DNA of 64,000 bases from an uncultured bacterium (GTDB taxonomy: Bacteria; Planctomycetota; JAJSAM01; JAJVHW01), in NCBI GenBank assembly GCA_937996235.1, contig CALKVK010000035.1:1-64000 (forward strand), in the 5' to 3' direction. This document shows positions 48,658-57,789 of the stretch, piece by piece. Positions within the stretch are counted from its first letter, which is position 1. The number at the start of each line of letters is the position of its first letter. The translations under genes were made by a program, and so were the position numbers. The notes beneath the pieces were generated by a model. That model was not told the origin of the DNA. It ran no database searches and worked only from the letters and a program-made list of their open reading frames with translations.

Positions 48658-49680
48658 ATGGTTCAGATCAACTTCGCGCTGCGGGAAGTCAACTGCAAGA
48701 TCGTCTACTACGGGCCGGGACTGAGCGGGAAGACCACCAATCTCGAGATCGTCCACAAGAAGGCCCCCGAGGCGAACAAGGGCGAGCTGACGTCGATCGC
48801 GACGGAGGGCGACCGCACGCTCTTCTTCGACTTCATGCCGCTCGACCTCGGCACCATCGCGGGAATGCGCACGCGCTTCCAGCTCTATACGGTGCCCGGC
48901 CAGGTCTACTACAACTCGACGCGCAAGCTCGTGCTGCAGGGCGTCGACGGCATCGTGTTCGTGGCCGACTCCTCCGCCGACAAGATGGAGGAGAACCTCG
49001 AGTCGCTCGAGAACCTGAAGAACAACCTCGCCGAATACGGCAAGGACATCCGCGAGCTGCCGCTCGTGCTGCAGTGGAACAAGCGCGACCTGCCGAACGC
49101 CCTGCCCGTCGAGGAGCTCGAGGCGAAGCTCAACCACTTCGGCGTGCCGAGCTTCGAGGCCGTCGCGATCACCGGCGAAGGCGTCTTCCCGACGCTCAAG
49201 TGCCTCTCCGGGATGGTGCTCGAGACGCTGAACCGCGACGAGCGCGACGCCCCCGCCGCCGCCGCGGCCGCACCGGCTGCAGCGGCCGCGCCGACCGGCG
49301 CCGTCGGCTCCGGCACGCCGCCGAAGCCGCGCATCCGCACGGGCTCGACCTACGACCAGTTCACGAGCAACGGTCCGGGGGGCGCGGCGCGGCCCGGCGG
49401 CGGCGCCGCACCCGCCCGCCAGGTCGGCGGCGGCGCGCCGCGTGCGCTCGGGACGCCGCCGAGCGGCGGCGGCGGCTGGGGCTCGCGCAAGACGGTGGAC
49501 GCGCAGCCGCTCGAGGCGCCGATCCGCGCCGCTGCGACTCCGGGGCCCGGACAGCCGAAGAAGCTGCAGATCAAGGAGCAGCGCTCGGTCCCGTGGCTCG
49601 CGATCGGCCTCGCCGCGCTCATCTTCGTGGCGCTCGGCGTGATCCTGCTCGCCACGGGTGTCGTCAAGGTCGCGGTCTAG
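48658..49680 (+). CDS. MglA-like Ras-type GTPase with Ala/Pro/Gly linker and C-terminal membrane anchor
   Basis: 340 aa. Residues 1-195 are a bacterial Ras-like GTPase: P-loop G19-PGLSGKT26, the MglA-specific DFMPLDLG (58-65) and YTVPGQVYYN (77-86, Pro-Gly-Gln in place of the eukaryotic DxxGQ), and base-recognition NKRD (141-144). Residues about 197-305 form a low-complexity Ala/Pro/Gly linker. A membrane helix follows at about 312-335, close to the C-terminus, so the enzyme is tail-anchored. Myxococcus MglA has about 195 residues and no anchor, so this is an extended form. GGAGGT lies 4 nt before ATG 48658. Roadblock genes lie on both sides. Confidence 0.9.
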   Translation: MVQINFALREVNCKIVYYGPGLSGKTTNLEIVHKKAPEANKGELTSIATEGDRTLFFDFMPLDLGTIAGMRTRFQLYTVPGQVYYNSTRKLVLQGVDGIVFVADSSADKMEENLESLENLKNNLAEYGKDIRELPLVLQWNKRDLPNALPVEELEAKLNHFGVPSFEAVAITGEGVFPTLKCLSGMVLETLNRDERDAPAAAAAAPAAAAAPTGAVGSGTPPKPRIRTGSTYDQFTSNGPGGAARPGGGAAPARQVGGGAPRALGTPPSGGGGWGSRKTVDAQPLEAPIRAAATPGPGQPKKLQIKEQRSVPWLAIGLAALIFVALGVILLATGVVKVAV

Positions 49681-49697
49681 GGGGAGGAGAGGCAGAC

Positions 49698-50219
49698 ATG
49701 GACAGTCACATCCTCCGCCGCAACCGGCTGGTCTTCTACGAGGACCTGATCCGGGACGTGAACCGCGTGCTGCGCGAGTTCCTGAAGCTCTCCGGCGCGA
49801 AGTGCGCGTTCCTGATCGACCGCGAGGGGCACATGGTCACGCGCCAGGGCGTGACGCGCGACCTCGACGTCGACACGATCTCGGCGCTCGTCGCGGGCTC
49901 GTTCGCGGCGACGCGCGAGATGGCGCGCGTGCTCGGCGAGGAGGAGTTCTCGGTCCTGTTCCACCAGGGCAAGTCCGACAACATCCAGCTCTCGCTGATC
50001 GGCGACCGGACGCTCCTGACCGTGATCTTCGACGAGGCCACGACGGTCGGCATGGTCCGGCTCTACGCCGCCGAGACCGGCAAGCGTCTCGCGGAGCTCT
50101 TCCGCAAGCACGAGATCGAACGCGAGCAGGCCGACGCGCGCGGCGTGGTGCGCCCCGACCTCTCCGACGGCTTCGTGGGCAGCGCCAAGGACAAGCTGGA
50201 CGACCTCTTCGGCGGCTGA
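49698..50219 (+). CDS. Roadblock/LC7 domain protein with C-terminal extension (MglB-like)
   Basis: 173 aa. A roadblock/LC7 fold over residues 8-125 (FYEDLIRDVNRVLREFLKLSGAKCAFLIDREGHMVTRQG, then VDTISALVAGSFAATREMARVLG and LSLIGDRTLLTVIFDEATTVGMVRLY), followed by a charged tail of about 45 residues ending DKLDDLFGG. GGGGAGGAG stands 7 nt before ATG 49698, 17 bp after the GTPase stop. It is a second, different MglB-like partner for the tail-anchored GTPase; the tail could bind another component. Confidence 0.85.
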   Translation: MDSHILRRNRLVFYEDLIRDVNRVLREFLKLSGAKCAFLIDREGHMVTRQGVTRDLDVDTISALVAGSFAATREMARVLGEEEFSVLFHQGKSDNIQLSLIGDRTLLTVIFDEATTVGMVRLYAAETGKRLAELFRKHEIEREQADARGVVRPDLSDGFVGSAKDKLDDLFGG

Positions 50220-50269
50220 CCGCGACGCAGTCCGGCCGACGCGGCGGGTGCGAACGCGGGAGCGCGGGG

Positions 50270-50275
50270 TACCCT
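50270..50275 (+). promoter_or_regulatory. -10-like box (TACCCT)
   Basis: TACCCT ends 6 nt before GTG 50282, with no ribosome-binding site. It separates the exported TIGR03790-type gene from the GTPase cluster as a distinct transcription unit. Confidence 0.45.
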
Positions 50276-50281
50276 CGCCGC

Positions 50282-53200
50282 GTGCCCCATCGTCCCGCGT
50301 CGCAAGCCCTGCGCGCGCTGCTCGCCGGCGCGCTCCTCGTCGCGTTCGCCGCGCCACCCGCCCGCGCGGGAGGCGGCCCCGCCGAGACGGTCGTGCTCGT
50401 CAACGCGCGCAGCGCCGACTCCGAGCGCGTGGGCGCGTACTTCGCCGCGGCGCGCGGGCTGCCGCCGTCGCACGTGGTGCGCGTCGCGTGCAGCACGGGC
50501 CTCACGGTCGCACGCGACGAGTTCGTGCGCGACGTGGTCGAGCCGCTGCGCGAGCACCTGCGCCGGCACGACGCCGCGGGCCGCATCCACTTCGTCGTCC
50601 TGACGCAGGGCATGCCGATCCGGGCCGACGGACCGGGGGGCCCGGTCTCGACCGCCGCGGCGCTGGAACTGCTCGACACACCCGTGTGCGGCGAGGACGG
50701 CTCGAGCGGGCTGCGCTACCCGAACCCGTACCGCAGCGGTCCCGCGCCCGAGGGCGAGATGCGTCAGGGCGGGCGCCTCCTGCTCGTGACCGCGCTGCTC
50801 TCGACGACGGTCGACGAGGCGCTCGCGCTGGTCGACCGCAGCTGCGCGTCGGACGGCACGGCACCGGCGGGCGCGCACTTCGTCTTCCAGGACGCCGACG
50901 GTGCGGCGCGGCGCCGCAACGAGCACTACGACGCGGCGCGCCTCGCGCTCGAGCGCGCGGGCTTCACGACCGAACACGTCGCCTCGGGCCCAGACGTCGT
51001 CGTCGGGCGCACGCGCGTGCTCGGGTACATGAGCGGCGGCGTCTACTCGAAGCTCGGCGTCGCGCAGGTCGCGCGGAACGAGTACGTGCCGGGCGCGCTC
51101 TGCGACATGCTCCAGAGCTTCGGCGCGGTGCCGCAGAACTTCGGCGACGACGCGTCGAAGTGGACGCAGTTCCCCGTCACGCACATGGTGCGCGCCGGCG
51201 TCACCGGCGTGCACGGCGCGGTCGCGGAGCCGTACGACGCCGCGTTCCCGGAGTCCGACCTGTTCGAGCCGTACGTGCGCGGCTACACGCTGGCCGAGAC
51301 GTTCCACCAGAAGCAGCCCTTCCGCTACTGGATGAACCTCGTGCTCGGCGACCCGCTGTGCGCGCCGTTCGCGCGGCGTCCGGCCGTGGTCGTCGAGGGC
51401 GCGCCCGAGGGCCCCTGGAGCGGCACGGTGCCGCTGCGGGTCACGGCACCGGGCGCACGCGCGATCGACGTCTACGTGGACGGCGTCCACGCCGCGCGCA
51501 TCGACGGCGCGGAGGGCGGCGTGCGCCTCGACACGCTGCGCGTCGCCGACGGCGCGCGCCACGTGCTCGTCGAGGCGACCGGCGACGACGAGGCCGAGTC
51601 GCGCGGCTGGCTCGTGCTCCGCCCCGAGGTGCAGAACCCCGGCGTGCGCGCGCTCGCCTTCCCCGACCGGGTGCCGGCGTCGGGCGAGTTCGACGTCGCC
51701 CTCTCGGCGCCGTTCGACGGCGCGGCGGTCGTGGAGGCCGAGGGCCTCTCCCCGACCGTGCGCTGCGACGGCGCGACGCTGCACGTCCAGCTCCGGCGCG
51801 ACGGCGGGGCCACGCCCGGGCACGCCGTCCGCGGCACGCTCGTGCTCGACGGAGCGCGCACGGACTTCGCGCTGGCCGCGGCGGTCGCGCGACTCGCGGT
51901 GGACGCCCCGGCCGAGACCGTCGCGGGCGAGCCGCTCGAGCTGGTCGTCCGGCCGCTCGGCGCCGACGGCTCCGCGCTCGCGGACGTGGACATCGAGCTG
52001 CGCACGGCCCACCCGCCCGTGCGCTGGGCCCGCGCGACGACGGACGCCGCAGGCGTCGCCCGGCTGCGCTGCGCACCGTGGCGGGCCGAGGCGCTCGCGC
52101 TCACGGTCTCCGCGCCCGACGCCGGACTGCGCGCGGTCCACGAGGTCCGCGTGCGCACGGCGCCCGCGCACCACGCGACGACGCCGCTCTCGCGCTTCCC
52201 GCTCGCGCAGGCGGGCGACGTCCCCGTGCGCATCGAGGACCGCTTCGGCAACGTCGTCTCCGACCTCGCCGGCGCGATGTCGATCGAGTTCCCGGACGAT
52301 CCGCACGCGCACGTCCCGGGGCCGTGCGCGCTGACGGCAGGCCCGGCCCAGGTGGTGTTCCGCGACGTGCTGCTCACGCGCCCCGGTCGGCAGCGTCTGC
52401 TCATCCGCGACGGCGAGGGCCGCGTGCGCTCGCTCCCGACCGAGCAGGTCGAGGCGCGCCCCGCCGCGCTGCGCGCGTGGCTCGCGACGGGTGCGCTGCA
52501 GGGCGACGACGCGGCCGCGGCGCTCGCCGCCGACGACCCCGCGGCCGGCGTCAGCTCCGACGGCGCCGTGGCGGGCGGGCGCCTGTTCCTGCGCGTGCGC
52601 GCGCCCGACGACGACGTCCCGCTCGCGGACGGCGCGCGCGACGGCGACGTCACGGTCGCGGTGGCGTTCGTCGAGGCGCTCGCCGACGTCGACGCGAAGC
52701 TGCTCGCGGCCGGCTCCGGCCGCCTGCGCGTGCTCGTGGACGGCGTCGCCGCGTGGGACGGCGTCCCGCCCGAGGAGAACGCGCGGCGCAGGCCCGCGCC
52801 GGTCGCCGACGTGCACCTCGCCGCCGGCCCCCACCGCGTCACCGTCGTCGCGGTGAGGACGGGGCGCCCCGCGTTCGCGCTCGCGCTCGGCGACGGGACC
52901 GCCCTGCAGCACCCGCAACTGCGCGTCGTCGGGCGTGCGGCCGACGACGACGCGCCCGTGTGCGTCTCGGGCGCCGTGCGCCGTGCGGGTGGGCGCGGGC
53001 TGGCCGGCGTCGAGGTCGTGCTGACCGCGGCCGACGGCACGACGCTCTCGACGCGCAGCGGCGCCGACGGACGCTGGTGGCTCCGCGACGTCCCCGCGGG
53101 CACCTGGAGCGCGGTCGCGCGGCCCGCCCGGCCCGACGCGGCGCGCGGCGCGCGCGACGTCGAGGTCGCGGACGCGCACGTGACCGGCGTGGACTTCGAG

Positions 53201-53764
53201 GTCGCGGACCGCACGCCGCCGCGCGTGCGCGTTTCCGACGGACCGCGGCGCGCGGCGCAGACGCTGCGCGTGACGGCCGAGGTCGACGACGACGCGGGCG
53301 TCGCGGAGGTGTGGCTCGCGTGCGGCGACGAGCGCCTCGGCGCGTCCCGCACGAGCGCCCCGTGGCGCTTCGAGGTGGACGTCGCCGGACGCCCGCGCGG
53401 ACGTCTGCGGGTCACGGTGACGGCGCGCGATGCCGCGGGCAACGTCGGGACCGCCGAGCCCGTCGAGTTCGAGCTCGTCGCCGACACCACCGGCCCCGCG
53501 CTCACGCTGCGCGGCGTCTCGCGCGGCACCACGCTCCGCAAGTCGGCGCGGGTCGTGGCGGACGCCAGCGATCCGCTCGGCGTCGCGGGCGTCGAGTTCA
53601 CCCTCGACGGCGTGGCGCTCGCTCCGCTCCCGGGCGAGACGGCTCCGACCGTGGCGCTCGACCCTGCCGCGCTGCCCGCAGGTCGCCACGTCCTGCGCTG
53701 CACGGCGACCGACGGCGACGGCAACGTGACCGTGCGCGAGCTGCCGTTCCGCACCGGGCCGTGA
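50282..53764 (+). CDS. Exported TIGR03790-type protein with Ig-like and carboxypeptidase-regulatory-like domains
   Basis: 1160 aa. Signal peptide (1-30). Residues about 35-380 match the TIGR03790 family as I know it: VVLVNARSADSERVGAYFAAARGLPPSHVV, HFVVLTQGMPIRA, the GxMSGGVYS stretch and FRYWMNLVLGDPLCAPFA at the end. Beyond this come several beta-sandwich domains, a carboxypeptidase-regulatory-like unit (SGAVRRAGGRGLAGVEVVLT, about 900) and two Ig-like units with VTARDAAGNVG and CTATDGDGNVT. The N-terminal family has no assigned reaction. Cell-surface location is likely. The GTG start has a TACCCT box 6 nt upstream. Confidence 0.75.
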   Translation: MPHRPASQALRALLAGALLVAFAAPPARAGGGPAETVVLVNARSADSERVGAYFAAARGLPPSHVVRVACSTGLTVARDEFVRDVVEPLREHLRRHDAAGRIHFVVLTQGMPIRADGPGGPVSTAAALELLDTPVCGEDGSSGLRYPNPYRSGPAPEGEMRQGGRLLLVTALLSTTVDEALALVDRSCASDGTAPAGAHFVFQDADGAARRRNEHYDAARLALERAGFTTEHVASGPDVVVGRTRVLGYMSGGVYSKLGVAQVARNEYVPGALCDMLQSFGAVPQNFGDDASKWTQFPVTHMVRAGVTGVHGAVAEPYDAAFPESDLFEPYVRGYTLAETFHQKQPFRYWMNLVLGDPLCAPFARRPAVVVEGAPEGPWSGTVPLRVTAPGARAIDVYVDGVHAARIDGAEGGVRLDTLRVADGARHVLVEATGDDEAESRGWLVLRPEVQNPGVRALAFPDRVPASGEFDVALSAPFDGAAVVEAEGLSPTVRCDGATLHVQLRRDGGATPGHAVRGTLVLDGARTDFALAAAVARLAVDAPAETVAGEPLELVVRPLGADGSALADVDIELRTAHPPVRWARATTDAAGVARLRCAPWRAEALALTVSAPDAGLRAVHEVRVRTAPAHHATTPLSRFPLAQAGDVPVRIEDRFGNVVSDLAGAMSIEFPDDPHAHVPGPCALTAGPAQVVFRDVLLTRPGRQRLLIRDGEGRVRSLPTEQVEARPAALRAWLATGALQGDDAAAALAADDPAAGVSSDGAVAGGRLFLRVRAPDDDVPLADGARDGDVTVAVAFVEALADVDAKLLAAGSGRLRVLVDGVAAWDGVPPEENARRRPAPVADVHLAAGPHRVTVVAVRTGRPAFALALGDGTALQHPQLRVVGRAADDDAPVCVSGAVRRAGGRGLAGVEVVLTAADGTTLSTRSGADGRWWLRDVPAGTWSAVARPARPDAARGARDVEVADAHVTGVDFEVADRTPPRVRVSDGPRRAAQTLRVTAEVDDDAGVAEVWLACGDERLGASRTSAPWRFEVDVAGRPRGRLRVTVTARDAAGNVGTAEPVEFELVADTTGPALTLRGVSRGTTLRKSARVVADASDPLGVAGVEFTLDGVALAPLPGETAPTVALDPAALPAGRHVLRCTATDGDGNVTVRELPFRTGP

Positions 53765-53791
53765 CGGCGCCCGACGTCGCGCGATCGGCGC

Positions 53792-54445
53792 TCAGCGCTT
53801 GCCGGGACCCATCGAGTTCAGGTTGTTGATGACCTTGCGGGCCTTCTTCTTCCCGATGGCCTTCTCGAGCTTCTCGTCGCGGTCGCGCTTGAGGTCGCTC
53901 TGCGTCTTGGTGTCGCGCGCCTGCCACGCCGGCCACCACGCCGTGTACCACTCCGAGATGATCGGCGTGGCCGCGGACTCCTCCTCCTCCGTCAGCTCGG
54001 CGCCGTCGAACGCGCGCTCGAGCGTGCGCTGCACCCAGTCGTTCTGCCCGCCCGGTGCGCCGCCGGCCCCCGGGCCCGCGCCCGGCACGCCGAGCTCGTC
54101 GCGCAGCGTGGTCTTCTCGTCCTCGCTCAGTTCCGCGGCGTGCACGGCCTTCGTGAGCGCGCGCGCGTGCTCGAGCGCGTCCTCGAGCTGCTTCAGGTAG
54201 CCGGCGTCGAGCACGGGCTCCTTGCGCGCGCGGGCGATCGCGGCCTCGAGCGCGGGCACGATGCGCGTCGCACGCTCGGTGCGCAGAAGAGCGGGCGGGC
54301 CGCCGCCCGCGTCCGGCCCGGGGGGCGCGCCGCCGGCGTCGCCGCCCGCCTGCTGCGCCGCGGCCCCCGGGGCGAGCAGCGCGGCGAGGGCCAGGAGCCC
54401 CACGGCCGCGGTGAAGGTCGTCGCGAGGAACGTCGTGCTGCGCAT
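53792..54445 (-). CDS. Small exported protein of unknown function
   Basis: 217 aa. Signal peptide (1-30, cleavage near AAAQQ). A Gly/Pro/Ala-rich stretch is followed by a helical, charged domain (TRIVPALEAAIARARKEPVLDAGYLKQLEDALEHARAL) and a C-terminal basic region (DTKTQSDLKRDRDEKLEKAIGKKKARKVINNLN). No family recognised. Its ATG is 78 bp from the divergent HEAT-VWA gene, and its C-terminus converges on the TIGR03790-type gene. Confidence 0.65.
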   Translation of the reverse strand: MRSTTFLATTFTAAVGLLALAALLAPGAAAQQAGGDAGGAPPGPDAGGGPPALLRTERATRIVPALEAAIARARKEPVLDAGYLKQLEDALEHARALTKAVHAAELSEDEKTTLRDELGVPGAGPGAGGAPGGQNDWVQRTLERAFDGAELTEEEESAATPIISEWYTAWWPAWQARDTKTQSDLKRDRDEKLEKAIGKKKARKVINNLNSMGPGKR

Positions 54446-54510
54446 CGTCTCCGCCTCCCAAGCGCACTTCGCCGGCGGACGGACGGTGCCCGCCGCGCGC
54501 CCCCCCACGG

Positions 54511-54516
54511 TATCCT
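54511..54516 (+). promoter_or_regulatory. -10-like box (TATCCT)
   Basis: TATCCT ends 7 nt before ATG 54524. No Shine-Dalgarno sequence precedes the start codon. Confidence 0.5.
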
Positions 54517-54523
54517 CACCGCC

Positions 54524-56290
54524 ATGCGAATTCACCGCCTCGTGCCCGGGCTCGCGCTCGCGGCGCTCGCGCTCGCCCCTCCCGCCGCCGTCGCGGGCGG
54601 CAAGGGTTCCGACATCGGCGGCCCGCCGCGCGAGGACGTCCTCGACGACCGCTCGCGCTTCGGCCCGGACCCGCGCGCGCTCGGCGACGAGGAGAAGGCG
54701 GCCCGGCTCGACGCGATCGAGAAGGAGTACGAGGCCAACAAGCGCAACCAGGACCTGGTGCCGGTCCGCACCCGCCGCAACGGCGTGATCTTCGCCGGCG
54801 AGATGCGCTACGCGCCGGCGGCGAAGTTCCTGAAGCGCGCGTTCGACGACGACCGCGACGTGCGCACGCGCGTCGCCGCGCTCGTCGCGATCGGCAAGAG
54901 CGGCGACCTCGACACGATCCAGTACGCGGTGAAGGCGTGCATCGCCAACGCGCGCAAGGACCCGGTGTTCGCGTCGTCCTTGCCGCGCATGTTCGAGCAC
55001 GTCGAGAACGCCGAGGCGCGCGAGTGGCTGGTCACGCGCCTCAACCAGAAGGACGACGACGTCCTCGCGTCGATCGTCGAGGCCGTCGGCGAGGCGCACG
55101 TCGAGAGCGCCGTGCCCGAGTTGCTGAAGCTGCTCGACCGCTCGAAGGACCCGACCGTGCGCTTCGAGACGCTGCGGGCGCTCGGCAAGTGCGGCGGCGA
55201 AGCCGCCGTGCCGAAGCTGCTCGTGTTCCTCTCCGACGAGGACTGGCGCATGCGCATGGCCGCGGTCGAGGGCCTCGGCTACGCGGGCCAGCCGCGCGTG
55301 ATCGAGGAGATCCGCCGGCTCGTCATCCGCGGCGAGGAGCAGATCGTGGTGGAGACGGCGATCGAGGCGCTCGGCCGCCTCGGCACGCGCGACGCGATCG
55401 AGCCGCTGATCGACGGTCTCGTCGTCGCGCGGTTGCGCGCACGCCAGAAGGCGCGACGCGCGCTCGTCGCCATCGCGCGCGACGAGTTCCGCCAGACGAA
55501 GGACTTCAACGTCGACCCGAACGCGTGGCGCGGCTGGTGGAAGAAGGTGCAGCGCGGCGTGGACCCCGACGACCCGAACACGAACGAGCGCGAGACGGCG
55601 AGCTACTTCAACTTCCCGATCCACAGCGACCGCGTGCTGTTCATCCTCGACGTCTCCGGCTCCATGGACTGGCCGGACCCCGCGCGCGACTCGGGCATCC
55701 GCGTCTCCGACTGGAAGGGGCGCCGCATCGACCTCGCCCACCGCGAGCTGACCAAGGCGCTGAACGACCTGGCCAAGCAGAACCAGGGGCGCATCCCGGA
55801 GAAGGCGAAGAAGGGCGAGACGACCGACATCCCCGCGACGCCGGACGACGACGGGGTCGAGCCGCCGACGCTCTTCAACATCGCGACGTTCGCCGGCGTC
55901 GTCACGCCGTGGCAGAAGACGCCCGTGCTCGCGACGCAGGACAACGTCAACGCCGCGCTCGCGTGGATGTTGAAGCAGCTCCCGCGCGGCGGCACGGCGA
56001 CCTACGACGCGCTCGAGTACGGCGTGAGCCTCGAGGGCATCGACACCGTGTACTTCCTCTCGGACGGCGTGCCGTCGCTCGGGCGCTTCGAGGAGCCGGA
56101 GACGATCCTGTCGGAGATCCGCAAGCGCAACCGCTTCCGGCGCGTGTCCATCAACACCATCGCGCTGATCGTGGGGCTCTCCCCCATCGAGTCCGTGCGC
56201 AAGTACGAGGACCCGCAGGACATGGCCGACCTGATGAGCCGCATCGCCTACGAGAACCAGGGCAGGTTCGCGAACGAGTCGCGCCCGTGA
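54524..56290 (+). CDS. Exported HEAT-repeat/von Willebrand A protein
   Basis: 588 aa with signal peptide (1-25). HEAT-type repeats span about 95-320 (VRTRVAALVAIGKSGDLDTI, VRFETLRALGKCGGEAAVPKLL, WRMRMAAVEGLGYAGQPRVI and others). The C-terminal von Willebrand A domain (about 365-580) has an intact metal-ion-dependent adhesion site, FILDVSGSMDW with Asp376, followed by a conserved Thr in GGTATYDAL and FLSDGVPSLG with the distal Asp. It should bind a metal-dependent protein ligand outside the cytoplasm. The next gene is a paralogue that overlaps as GTGA. Confidence 0.8.
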   Translation: MRIHRLVPGLALAALALAPPAAVAGGKGSDIGGPPREDVLDDRSRFGPDPRALGDEEKAARLDAIEKEYEANKRNQDLVPVRTRRNGVIFAGEMRYAPAAKFLKRAFDDDRDVRTRVAALVAIGKSGDLDTIQYAVKACIANARKDPVFASSLPRMFEHVENAEAREWLVTRLNQKDDDVLASIVEAVGEAHVESAVPELLKLLDRSKDPTVRFETLRALGKCGGEAAVPKLLVFLSDEDWRMRMAAVEGLGYAGQPRVIEEIRRLVIRGEEQIVVETAIEALGRLGTRDAIEPLIDGLVVARLRARQKARRALVAIARDEFRQTKDFNVDPNAWRGWWKKVQRGVDPDDPNTNERETASYFNFPIHSDRVLFILDVSGSMDWPDPARDSGIRVSDWKGRRIDLAHRELTKALNDLAKQNQGRIPEKAKKGETTDIPATPDDDGVEPPTLFNIATFAGVVTPWQKTPVLATQDNVNAALAWMLKQLPRGGTATYDALEYGVSLEGIDTVYFLSDGVPSLGRFEEPETILSEIRKRNRFRRVSINTIALIVGLSPIESVRKYEDPQDMADLMSRIAYENQGRFANESRP

Positions 56291-57789
56291 GCCGCACGGC
56301 GCTCGCGGCCTGCGCGTGCGCGCTCGCGCTCCTCGCCGCGCCGCGTCCCGCCGCACGCGCGGAGGACGCGCCGTGGAAGGCCGTCGTCGCGCAGTACGAG
56401 AAGCTCGCGAAGAACCACGACGACGACGCGTCGCGCGAGCGCCGCCTCGTGCTGCTCGACCTGTTCCCGTTCCGCACCGAGAAGGCCGTGCGGAAGCTCA
56501 TGCACGAGGCCTACGACGACGAGAAGGGCGTCGACGGACGGACGACCGTCGTCTACCTGCTCGGCGGCTCCGGCGACCCGAAGGACCTCGAGTTCCTGCT
56601 CGGCGCGTTCCGCAAGGAGAAGGCGCGCGCGCCGGTCATCGCGCTCGGCGAGGCGCTCGACTTCACGCCCGAGGAGGCCCGGCCGGCCGTCGCGGCGGCC
56701 GCGCTGAAGGCGCTGCCGCGCGCCAAGGGCGACCTGCGCGTCGCGCTGATCGAGGGCCTCGGCGCACTCGGCGACGCGTCCGCGGTCGAGACGCTGAAGG
56801 ACCTCGAGCCGAAGGAGGCCGACGAGCGCTTCGAGCGCAACCTCGCGCTCGGACGCTGCGGCGGCGAGGCCGTCGTGCCGTTGCTGCGCGACGCCGCGGC
56901 CGGCCCGGACGGCGCGGCACGGCTCGGCGCCGTGCTGGGTCTCGCCGCGACGCGCTGCGACGCCGGCTGGGAGGCCGTGCGCGCCGCGCTGCGCGACCTC
57001 GACCCACGCGTCGTGCGCGCGGCCGCCGCAGAGCTCGCCGCGGCGGGCCGGAAGGAGGCCGCACCCGACCTCGCCACGGCGCTCGGCGGCGCGAACGCGC
57101 TCCGCACGCGCGAGGAGCTCCGCGCCGCGCTCCGCACGCTGCTCGGACGCGACCTCGGCTACGACGCGCCCGCCTGGGCGAGTCTCGCGGCCGGGGAGAG
57201 TCCGCCCGAGCCGGCATCCCTGCCGCAGCTCCCGACGTTCTTCGGCATCCCCGTCGCGTCGGACGCGAGCGTCGTGCTGATCGACACCACGCGCTCCATG
57301 GACTGGATGGGCCGCCTCGAGCGCGCCAAGCTCGGGTGCACGCAGTACGTGGACGCGCAGGCCGACCAGAGCCTGTTCGCGCTCTGCGACGTGTCGCGCG
57401 TGCCGGAGTGGATGGAGGGCGGCTTCGTGGCGGGCGCGGCCGGACGCGCCCAGGCGCACGCGTGGATCGACGCCCGCCTCACGCGCGGCGGCGGCGACGT
57501 CGAGAAGGCGCTCGTCGAGACGCTGCAGCAGTTCCCCGCCGCCGACACGCTCGTCTTCGCGACGGACTCCTCGCCGGTCCACTGGGAGACGCGCTCGGGC
57601 CGCGAGACACTCGAGATCCTGCGGCGGCTGGGGCGCACGCTGCGCGTGCGCATCCACGTCGCGCTGGTGATGCCCGGCGGCCGCTACGAGGCGAGCGAGC
57701 GCACCGAGGGCGAGATCGAGGAGCGCATCATCTACCTGCGCGAGCTGGCGGAGGACACCGGCGGCTCGTTCGTGCACGTGCTCGAGTAG
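56287..57789 (+). CDS. Exported HEAT-repeat/VWA paralogue with altered MIDAS
   Basis: 500 aa starting at GTG 56287 (GTGA overlap). Signal peptide (1-24), HEAT-type repeats about 75-290, then a VWA domain from about 325. The metal site reads LIDTTRSMDW (Asp333): DxTxS instead of DxSxS, so metal binding may be retained but changed. Near its end a strand TLVFATDSSPVHW replaces the usual SDG. It looks like a diverged partner of the preceding gene, perhaps forming a hetero-complex. Its last 58 bp overlap the 3' end of the convergent transglutaminase-like gene. Confidence 0.75.
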   Translation: MSRTALAACACALALLAAPRPAARAEDAPWKAVVAQYEKLAKNHDDDASRERRLVLLDLFPFRTEKAVRKLMHEAYDDEKGVDGRTTVVYLLGGSGDPKDLEFLLGAFRKEKARAPVIALGEALDFTPEEARPAVAAAALKALPRAKGDLRVALIEGLGALGDASAVETLKDLEPKEADERFERNLALGRCGGEAVVPLLRDAAAGPDGAARLGAVLGLAATRCDAGWEAVRAALRDLDPRVVRAAAAELAAAGRKEAAPDLATALGGANALRTREELRAALRTLLGRDLGYDAPAWASLAAGESPPEPASLPQLPTFFGIPVASDASVVLIDTTRSMDWMGRLERAKLGCTQYVDAQADQSLFALCDVSRVPEWMEGGFVAGAAGRAQAHAWIDARLTRGGGDVEKALVETLQQFPAADTLVFATDSSPVHWETRSGRETLEILRRLGRTLRVRIHVALVMPGGRYEASERTEGEIEERIIYLRELAEDTGGSFVHVLE

